From: Actinomycetes bacterium
Lineage (GTDB): Bacteria; Actinomycetota; Humimicrobiia; Humimicrobiales; Humimicrobiaceae
Direction of reading: 5' to 3'
NCBI GenBank assembly: GCA_030603375.1
Contig: JAUVXY010000028.1
Coordinates: 1 to 12,273, forward strand
Length of the DNA stretch: 12,273 bases
Part shown: positions 7,376 to 12,273 of the stretch, in pieces
Layout of the letters: the number at the start of each line of letters is the position of its first letter
Numbering within the stretch: the first letter of the stretch is position 1
Position numbers and translations under genes: made by a program
The notes under the pieces: generated by a model
Seen by the model: the letters and a program-made list of their open reading frames with translations, nothing else
Databases searched by the model: none
Told to the model about the DNA's origin: nothing

Positions 7376-7404
7376 ATAATATATTTTATTTAAAGACATG
7401 TCAA
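7376..7404 (-). promoter_or_regulatory. Promoter of the tetR-phasin-ubiB-patatin operon
   Basis: TTGACA (7404-7399) and TATTAT (7381-7376) on the minus strand are separated by exactly 17 bp. Transcription would begin near 7369, at the edge of the palindrome. The same arrangement is kept before the tetR remnant at 9751-9723. Confidence 0.7.
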
Positions 7405-7594
7405 ATTATCTGCTAAACATAATTTCAATAGCTTGCTTATGAACTATTTGAAGGTCCTTTACAGTAATATCCAGCTATTTTTTGTTAAAGTCAGGCCAGT
7501 GACCTTTTGAAAAATACACCTCTGAATAAAACTCTATGATAAGGTAAAGCTTTTTGACCAGATAATGACATGGTTATCAATCCATCACCTTTTT
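7405..7594. other. Non-coding gap between radical SAM pseudogene and tetR promoter
   Basis: No supported gene, RNA or hairpin terminator is visible. A 26-codon open frame (minus, 7571-7491) has no homologue or good ribosome site that I can point to. The stretch may be further decayed coding sequence. Confidence 0.3.
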
Positions 7595-8498
7595 TTAAGG
7601 AGTTTTCTTTTTACAAAAAAGCTCTTTTTCTTTTGCCCAAACATCTGCATAGATATCTTTAACGCCGTTTGAATATTCATCCAGCCCTCTGGAAATATCT
7701 GAAAATAAGCATTCGGCTCCCTCATGAGTAGGATTAAATGTTGCAGTTTTTATAAAGCTCTCGTGAAACTTCAGGGTGATCAATTAACATACAGGGAAGA
7801 TAAAGATTGTCAGAGTATGGCTGTCTTTTCCTAATCTCTTTAAAAAACTGGCAGTTCATGGCTTTTTTTAGGGAAGTATCCTTGATATTTACCTGAGCAA
7901 AGTGAGCAAATATACATGATTCAATATCACCTTTATGAGTAATATGAATATATTGCCTTGCAGCAATACAACCACCAACATAAGGAGCATCGTTCCAAAA
8001 ATCAATAACAAATAAAGGTTTATTTTCTCTTATATAGCTTCTTCTCTCCTTGAGATAAAGACGCTGGCCAGGAGTAGGCATCAAAGATAGATCAGGATCT
8101 TTACCAATTGGCATATAAAGAAAATACCACACAATAAGAGCACCCTTTTCAATCATCATGTCAATAAACTTATCGCTGGTTACAGTTTTAATATTTTTCC
8201 TGGTCACAGCTACCGAGTAGCCAAATGGAACTTTATGTCTTTGCAAATTCTCTATTGCTTTTAACACTTTACGATACACACCCTTACCTCGTCTCTCGTC
8301 AGTTTCTTCCTCAAAACCTTCTATACTTACCTCAGGCATAACATTTCCCAGTTCAGCCAATTTGCCTGCTACCTCATCATTTATTAAAGTTCCATTTGTG
8401 TAAACATGAAAGAAAGCATCATTATGTTTTTGGTAAATATAAAATAAATCATCTCTTATAAAGGGCTCACCACCTAAAATAGTGAAAAAAGTACTCCC
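7595..8498 (-). pseudogene. Radical SAM protein, N-terminus lost and frameshifted
   Basis: Frame one runs from 8498 (after in-frame TAA codons) to 7734. It shows FFTILGGEPF near its start (the radical SAM GGEP strand), VYTNGTLI, VSIEGF and a SPASM-like C-terminal cysteine region (GGCIAARQY, ESCIFAHF, LPCMLIDHPE). Frame two continues with TFNPTHEGAECLF and DVWAKEKELF to a stop at 7595. One extra base in the A5 run (plus-strand T5, 7747-7751) explains the switch: removing it joins SRELYK to TATFNPTHEGAE. The CxxxCxxC cluster motif that defines the family should lie about 40 or more residues before GGEP, but that position is occupied by the end of the second patatin gene, so the [4Fe-4S] site is gone. 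The substrate is unknown. The single frameshift alone could be a sequencing error; the missing N-terminus could not. Confidence 0.8.
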
Positions 8499-8604
8499 TT
8501 ATTATTTTTCTGGCTATTCCAATTTTAAAACACTGTCCTGACTGAGTCTGATATTTATAGTTTTACCCTGCTAAACAAGTAAAACTTTTGTATTGAATAT
8601 TTTG
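8499..8604 (-). other. Junction between patatin copy 2 and radical SAM pseudogene
   Basis: In another frame the last bases read IARKIIREY, which resembles the helix before the GGEP strand in radical SAM proteins, so a second frameshift near 8499 is likely. Further upstream the frame contains stops and no cysteine motif. The sequence looks like decayed coding DNA ending at the patatin stop. Confidence 0.4.
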
Positions 8605-9417
8605 TTAACCATTACTGCTTTTATAATATATTAATTCTTTTAACTGTGGTATTGATGACTGCATTGCTTTCTCACCTGTCAAAATCACACTTTTACCATC
8701 AATAAATTTATTCCATCCCACTCTACCTACTTTAGGATTGATAACAATGTCAGCTTCTTTAATATTGGAAGAAGATAAGTGATGCCTTGAAATTTTAGTA
8801 GAACTATAGACCATTCTATAAAATCCAAAGCTACTATCCTTATTATTTGCAAAATAATCTGCATCCAAATTAACTGCAATAACTAAATCTGCTCCCATTT
8901 TTTTAACAACACTTACAGGGACAGGCAAAGACAGCCCTCCATCAACTAATAACTTACTTCCTAGTTTGACAGGCTTAAAGATTAAAGGTATGGAGCAGCT
9001 CGCTCTAATAGCCAAAGCAACTTCATCTTCATTTATAACAACTGTATCACCTGTTTTCATATCTGTTGCCACTGCCGAAAAAGGGATTTTTAGATCTTTA
9101 AAATTTATTTTGCCAATGACATTCTCAATGAAATTTTTTATTTTTTTACCATTTAAAAATCCCTGACGCAAAGAAGGATCAAAAAACAGAGACAGCGTCT
9201 GGCGCCAATTATTGGATAAAGCTATTCCCTCGATTTTTTTGATATTTTTATTAGTTGCATAAAATCCACCAACAGCCGAACCAATACTTGCACCGGCGAT
9301 AAAATCAATTGGGATATTGTTTTCTTCCAAAACCTTTATAACCCCAATATGAGATAATCCTTTAGCTCCTCCACTACCTAATGCCAAACCTATTTTTGGT
9401 CGTCTAAACTTTGCCAT
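8605..9417 (-). CDS. Patatin-like phospholipase, copy 2
   Basis: A 270-residue paralogue of the patatin at 3645-4481, with every catalytic element kept: GSGGAKG (14-20), GASIG (42-46, Ser44) and VDGG (Asp159). Alignment is gap-free over the first 170 residues; the main differences are GSS to GAS at the elbow, GSLP to CSIP (141-144) and an 8-residue shorter C-terminal half. It was presumably once the last gene of a full tetR-phasin-ubiB-patatin operon; only remnants of those genes precede it. The GGAGG ribosome site in the ubiB tail of copy 1 is GGAAA here, so translation may be weaker. Transcription probably comes from the retained promoter at 9751-9723. Intact reading frame beside such heavy loss suggests selection to keep it. 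Confidence 0.9.
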   Translation of the reverse strand: MAKFRRPKIGLALGSGGAKGLSHIGVIKVLEENNIPIDFIAGASIGSAVGGFYATNKNIKKIEGIALSNNWRQTLSLFFDPSLRQGFLNGKKIKNFIENVIGKINFKDLKIPFSAVATDMKTGDTVVINEDEVALAIRASCSIPLIFKPVKLGSKLLVDGGLSLPVPVSVVKKMGADLVIAVNLDADYFANNKDSSFGFYRMVYSSTKISRHHLSSSNIKEADIVINPKVGRVGWNKFIDGKSVILTGEKAMQSSIPQLKELIYYKSSNG

Positions 9418-9421
9418 AGTA

Positions 9422-9542
9422 TTATTTCCATTTTCCTGATTTTAAAACTATTATCAACACAATAATCTATACCATGTTTAATCAGGACAGTTATGATTTG
9501 CCTGCTTCCTTTTAACTTGCTGTAGTTAGTTCTAAGGTTCAT
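9422..9542 (-). pseudogene. ubiB remnant: first 29 and last 11 codons fused
   Basis: From ATG 9542 it reads MNLRTNYSKLKGSRQ followed by IITVLIKHGIDY, matching the first residues of the intact UbiB (MKLRTNYAKLKRSRQ, IITVLAKYGLDY). It then switches frame to LIIVLKSGKWK and a stop at 9422, matching the intact C-terminus LIISIMKSGKWR. The join falls on TTGATAA, which occurs in intact ubiB both at codons 28-31 and about 12 codons before the stop. A deletion of about 1544 bp between those two sites explains the remnant; 121 bp is not a multiple of three, so it is frameshifted. No kinase residue survives. Confidence 0.85.
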
Positions 9543-9549
9543 AAATTTT

Positions 9550-9657
9550 TTAGAGCAAAACAGCAATAATTTGATTTGACACTTTTCCTGAATAAATTTT
9601 TTTATTTTTTTCTCTTGTTCTGCTTACAATAATTTTTTGTTTTTCATATATTTCCAT
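9550..9657 (-). pseudogene. tetR remnant: N- and C-terminal ends fused in frame, 35 codons
   Basis: ATG 9657 opens MEIYEKQKIIVSRTREK, matching the start of the intact TetR (MKVSKKQKNIINSTKER). It continues in frame as NKKIYSGKVSNQIIAVLL and stop, matching the intact end NKKIDSGKMTNQIIAVLF. The whole helix-turn-helix and ligand domain (about 159 codons, 477 bp) is missing. It is an open reading frame still, but no function can be expected from it. Confidence 0.85.
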
Positions 9658-9694
9658 AGTTTTAATTTCTACTATTGTATGCTAAAATAATTGC

Positions 9695-9712
9695 TTACTA
9701 ACCGATTGGTAA
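9695..9712. promoter_or_regulatory. TetR-operator-like palindrome between tetR remnant and degV gene
   Basis: TTACTAACCGATTGGTAA pairs in 7 of 9 positions and shares TTAC/GTAA half-sites with the palindrome at 7342-7367. It sits just downstream of the minus-strand -10 box, as in copy 1, and 76 bp upstream of the plus-strand DegV gene. Since its own tetR is dead, the intact TetR might act here. Confidence 0.5.
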
Positions 9713-9722
9713 ATTGTTTATT

Positions 9723-9751
9723 ATGATACAATTGACTTAAAGATAAGTCAA
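9723..9751 (-). promoter_or_regulatory. Retained promoter of operon copy 2
   Basis: TTGACT (9751-9746) and TATCAT (9728-9723) on the minus strand with a 17-bp spacer. It corresponds by position and surrounding sequence (TCTTTAA in the spacer) to the promoter at 7404-7376. It now probably serves patatin copy 2 through a leader made of the remnants. Confidence 0.55.
9732..9751. repeat. 7-6-7 inverted repeat with -35-like boxes on both strands
   Basis: TTGACTTAAAGATAAGTCAA: arms TTGACTT and AAGTCAA, spacer AAAGAT. Each arm gives a TTGACT box, one per strand. On the plus strand the best -10 is TGATAT (9757-9762, 19-bp spacer), a poor match, so a divergent promoter for the DegV gene is possible but weakly supported. 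Confidence 0.4.
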
Positions 9752-9788
9752 TTAATTGATATTTTTTAATATAGAATAGGAGTCATTA

Positions 9789-10664
9789 ATGAGCGATATT
9801 GCTATAGTAACAGATACCACGGCAGATATTCCTGAGGAATTAGCCAAAGAAAACAACATCACTCTCATACCTCTATATGTCGGCTATGAAGGAAAATTAT
9901 ATAAAGAGGGAAAGGAAATTACCAACCAGGATGTTTATGAAAAATTAGAGGCTGGAATAAAAGTAATGACCTCCACTCCTTCTACTGTAGATTTTGTAAA
10001 TCTTTACAAGAATTTAATAGATAATGAGAAAAAGACCACAATTTATTCTATTCATCTTAGCTCAAGACTTTCAGGAACTGTCAATTCTGCAATCCAGGCT
10101 AAAAAATTCTTTCCTGATACTAATATCAAGATTATTGATTCTAGAAATGTCACTATAAGTCTGGGTCTTATCGTACTTGAAGTAGCAAGAGCTGCAAAGA
10201 GAGGGGTTAGTGAGGAAAAAATAGATCGTTTAATAGATATTCTGATAGAGAAAAGTAAATTTTTTGGAGCAATTGAAAATTTTGAGCATCTATTAAAAGG
10301 AGGAAGAGCACCTTTTTTCGGAAAATTTTTAAGCTCTGCAATAAGATTCAAGCCTATTATTACTATAGATAAAAATGGAAAGATAAAGCTTAAAAAATTT
10401 ACCAGAAGCAAAAAAAATGCTACTATCGAACTCTACAAACAAGCGAAAAAGGCAGCTTCTTCTACTGATAAAAATGAAATCGGTATTTTTTATGCTTCTG
10501 ATATAAATACAGCTCTAGAGCTTGAAAAGATGATAAGAGATGATAATGATATTGAAATTGATAAACTAATTATGACTGAAATAACTACTATAATGAGCGC
10601 ACATACCGGACCTGGTTTCTGGGGCATAGGTATCTGTCCTAAAGTAGATCTGCATAAACTTTAA
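9789..10664 (+). CDS. DegV family fatty-acid-binding protein, second FakB-type
   Basis: The only plus-strand gene. The 291-residue protein carries canonical DegV marks: VTDTTADIP (7-15), TSTPS (61-65), HLSSRLSGTVNSA (89-101), IDSR, HLLKGGRAPFFGKFLSS in the middle and AHTGPGFWGIG near the C-terminus (His272). Thr61, Ser91/Ser92 and His272 match the carboxylate-binding positions of FakB. Unlike the DegV next to fakA it keeps the standard HTGPG loop, so the two may bind different fatty acids; multiple FakBs with different chain preference for one FakA are known in Firmicutes. AGGAG lies 7 nt before ATG 9789. It is divergent from the decayed tetR operon copy and convergent with argH. No terminator hairpin is evident in 10665-10745. 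Confidence 0.92.
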   Translation: MSDIAIVTDTTADIPEELAKENNITLIPLYVGYEGKLYKEGKEITNQDVYEKLEAGIKVMTSTPSTVDFVNLYKNLIDNEKKTTIYSIHLSSRLSGTVNSAIQAKKFFPDTNIKIIDSRNVTISLGLIVLEVARAAKRGVSEEKIDRLIDILIEKSKFFGAIENFEHLLKGGRAPFFGKFLSSAIRFKPIITIDKNGKIKLKKFTRSKKNATIELYKQAKKAASSTDKNEIGIFYASDINTALELEKMIRDDNDIEIDKLIMTEITTIMSAHTGPGFWGIGICPKVDLHKL

Positions 10665-10745
10665 TATAAAAATCAAATATATTGAATGAAAATCTATATC
10701 GACACAAGGCAGGAGATAAAAAAGCAAGGAAAATCGATCTAAAAA

Positions 10746-12200
10746 TCATTTTAAAACAGTATTATATCTAACTAGTTCTTCAAAGTCTGGTATTCTGCTG
10801 CAGAGCTCTTCTAGTTTATTTTCCCAATCTTTTATCACACTTTTGGCAGATTCTATTTTAGCAATAACCTGCTTCTTGTTAGTGCCGCAATCTACATCTT
10901 TTGAATTAATGCAGGATTTAAGCTCAATCTTTTCGTAAAAATCTTTACCAAAATAAGGCGAATACTTATTAAGTTCCTTTAACGTTAAATCCTTTAGCTG
11001 TATGTCATTTTCTATGCAATATTTTACTATTCTGCCAACAATATTGTGTGATTTTCTAAAACTTTCTCCCTTTTTAACAAGGTAATCAGCAATATCTGTA
11101 GCTTCTAAAAATCCTTCTTTTAAACTATTTTCAATTACATTCGGGTTAAATTTTATTTTCTTAAGCAATTTAGAAAAAATTTCTATACTGTTATATGTTT
11201 CTTCGTAAGCGTTAAACAGAATCTTTTTGTCCTCCTGCAGGTCTCTGTTATATGTTGTAGGCAGACCCTTTATAAGCACCATTATCTGCATCAGGTTGCC
11301 AATAATTATTGAACTCTTCCCTCTAATAAGTTCTAAAATGTCAGGATTTTTTTTCTGGGGCATAATACTGCTTCCGGTACAAAAAGTTTCGTCTATATCT
11401 ATGTAAGAGAACTCAGAACTGCTGTATATAATAAAATCCTCACAAAATCTGCTCAAGTGAATCATAACCAGACTGCAGCAGTATATAAAATCCAGCAAAG
11501 AATCTCTGCTGGCAACAATGTCCATACTATTAGAATCGCTATATTTAAATTTTAGAGTCTCCTTTAGAAATTTTCTGTCAATCCTGTAGCCGCTTCCCGT
11601 ACAGGCAGCAGCTCCAAGCGGAAGACAGTCATTTAGCTCAAAAACCTCATAAAACTTATTTATGTCCCTTTTAAATTTTTCAAAAAAGGACAGCAGGTAA
11701 TGCGACAGGAGCACAGGCTGGGCTTTTTGCAGATGTGTATATGCCGGCATTGCAAGGTTGATTTTCTTGCCTGCAAGTTCTATTAAATTTTTTTGTAAAA
11801 ATATAATTTTGCTTATAATGCCTGCCAGCGCATCCTTAAGAAACAGTTTCTCGTCCAATACTGCCTGATCGTTTCTGCTTCTTCCGGTATGGATTTTTTC
11901 CGCAGTTTTTCCAATTGCTATGGCAAGCTCATTTTCTACAAGACTGTGGATATCCTCATAATTATCAACATCTCTTACTTCTTTTAGCTCTATCTTCTTT
12001 TTAACTTTTTCCAAGCCTGCAATTATTTTCTTCAACTCATCATCTGACAAGATGCCGATTTTGTTTAATCCAATTACATGGGCCGCCGTACCTGTAATAT
12101 CATACAGGTAAAGTTTTTTATCTATGCTTATAGAAGACGTAAATTCCTCTACTGCTTTATCTGTACTTTTACTAATTCTGCCAGTCCATATCTTACTCAT
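10746..12200 (-). CDS. argH: Argininosuccinate lyase
   Basis: ArgH splits argininosuccinate into arginine and fumarate, the last step of arginine synthesis, as a cytosolic homotetramer. The 484-residue protein has the expected N-terminus (IWTGRISKSTDKAVEEF), HTGRSRNDQ (104-112), the catalytic YTHLQKAQP (154-162, His156) and the superfamily signature GSSIMPQKKNPD (276-287) with its catalytic serine loop. Length is slightly above the usual 460 or so. The C-terminus contains an extra-looking Cys-bearing segment (KSCINSKDVDCGTNKKQ) that is less typical. AAGGAAG lies 5 nt before ATG 12200, and the start overlaps the stop of the upstream gene by 8 bp, so it is the downstream member of an operon. 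It appears unrelated to the lipid genes. Confidence 0.95.
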   Translation of the reverse strand: MSKIWTGRISKSTDKAVEEFTSSISIDKKLYLYDITGTAAHVIGLNKIGILSDDELKKIIAGLEKVKKKIELKEVRDVDNYEDIHSLVENELAIAIGKTAEKIHTGRSRNDQAVLDEKLFLKDALAGIISKIIFLQKNLIELAGKKINLAMPAYTHLQKAQPVLLSHYLLSFFEKFKRDINKFYEVFELNDCLPLGAAACTGSGYRIDRKFLKETLKFKYSDSNSMDIVASRDSLLDFIYCCSLVMIHLSRFCEDFIIYSSSEFSYIDIDETFCTGSSIMPQKKNPDILELIRGKSSIIIGNLMQIMVLIKGLPTTYNRDLQEDKKILFNAYEETYNSIEIFSKLLKKIKFNPNVIENSLKEGFLEATDIADYLVKKGESFRKSHNIVGRIVKYCIENDIQLKDLTLKELNKYSPYFGKDFYEKIELKSCINSKDVDCGTNKKQVIAKIESAKSVIKDWENKLEELCSRIPDFEELVRYNTVLK

Positions 12201-12273
12201 TTATTCTTCCTTTTTTGCCCAATAGTTCATATGGATACCCCCATATTTTTATAAAATTTTCCGAGTATTTGGG
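12193..12273 (-). CDS. argG: C-terminal tail of upstream gene, probably argininosuccinate synthase
   Basis: An open frame enters at the window edge and gives 26 codons before TAA at 12193; it includes FIKIWGYPYELLG. The FIKIWG(L/Y)P pattern resembles the end of ArgG proteins, and argG directly before argH is a common order. Its last codons overlap the argH start by 8 bp (AATGAGTAA), suggesting coupled translation. The fragment is too short for a firm call. Confidence 0.45.
   Translation of the reverse strand, partial: PKYSENFIKIWGYPYELLGKKGRINE

Larger units (their letters stand above)
3645..7404 (-). repeat. Intact copy of the duplicated tetR-phasin-ubiB-patatin unit
   Basis: The unit runs from the tetR promoter (7404) to the patatin stop (3645). 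Its genes occur in the same order, in shortened form, at 8605-9751. Homology is visible in the promoter, the tetR ends, the ubiB ends and the whole patatin gene. The two copies lie in direct orientation, separated by the radical SAM pseudogene. Confidence 0.75.
8605..9751 (-). repeat. Decayed second copy of the tetR-phasin-ubiB-patatin unit
   Basis: In the same order as the copy at 3645-7404 this stretch holds promoter, palindrome, tetR ends, ubiB ends and patatin. The phasin-like gene is absent: only 7 bp separate the tetR remnant stop from the ubiB remnant start, against 446 bp in copy 1. About 1.15 kb remains of about 3.76 kb. Confidence 0.75.

Noticed and set aside
7491..7571. 26-codon minus-strand open frame as a leader peptide or small protein
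   Set aside because: No convincing ribosome site, no similarity that I recognise, and no regulatory gene downstream that it would fit.
7595..8498. Radical SAM gene as a functional maturase in a peptide-modification system
   Set aside because: The iron-sulfur cysteine motif is absent and the reading frame is broken; no precursor peptide gene is adjacent.
8605..9751. Duplicate as the product of an insertion sequence or integron
   Set aside because: No transposase, terminal inverted repeats or attachment sites are visible around it.
10052..10411. 119-codon minus-strand open frame opposite the DegV gene at 9789
   Set aside because: Antisense to a gene with all DegV motifs; the composition is that of a shadow frame.
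1..12273. CRISPR array, tRNA or rRNA genes
   Set aside because: No regularly spaced repeats and no tRNA- or rRNA-like sequence seen on reading through.

Overview
This is a low-GC (roughly one third G+C by eye) bacterial window. All but one of the genes lie on the minus strand. Gene content suggests an anaerobic, Gram-positive-type bacterium (Clostridia/Halanaerobiia-like, or an uncultured low-GC lineage with similar lipid genes). The signs are a FakA/FakB fatty-acid kinase system, a PlsY acyltransferase, a COG3937-type phasin-like protein and an AarF/UbiB kinase. The taxonomic guess is inference only.

Layout, reading the minus strand from right to left. (1) 12273-10746: the last 26 codons of a gene that looks like argG, overlapping argH. 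(2) 10664-9789, plus strand: a DegV/FakB-type fatty-acid-binding protein, convergent with argH. (3) 9751-8605: a decayed second copy of the lipid operon, holding promoter, operator, a 35-codon tetR remnant, a 121-bp ubiB remnant and an intact patatin gene. (4) 8498-7595: the 3' part of a radical SAM gene that has lost its N-terminus and carries a frameshift. (5) 7404-3645: the intact operon, with promoter, a perfect 10-6-10 palindrome, tetR, a phasin-like gene, ubiB and patatin. (6) 3586-1: a separate promoter followed by fakA, fakB and plsY, with plsY cut by the window edge.

How the genes fit together (family knowledge plus inference): a patatin lipase can free fatty acids from membrane lipid. 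A DegV/FakB protein holds the fatty acid while FakA phosphorylates it. PlsY uses the resulting acyl-phosphate to acylate glycerol-3-phosphate. The window therefore reads as a fatty-acid recycling or phospholipid-remodelling locus. The UbiB kinase and phasin-like protein are co-transcribed with a patatin under a probably autoregulated TetR repressor.

The most notable observation is the fossil duplicate at 8605-9751. Comparison with the intact operon shows a 1.54-kb ubiB deletion that joins at a shared 7-bp sequence (TTGATAA), a 477-bp in-frame deletion inside tetR, loss of the whole phasin-like gene and a shortened leader. The patatin gene and the promoter/operator region were kept.
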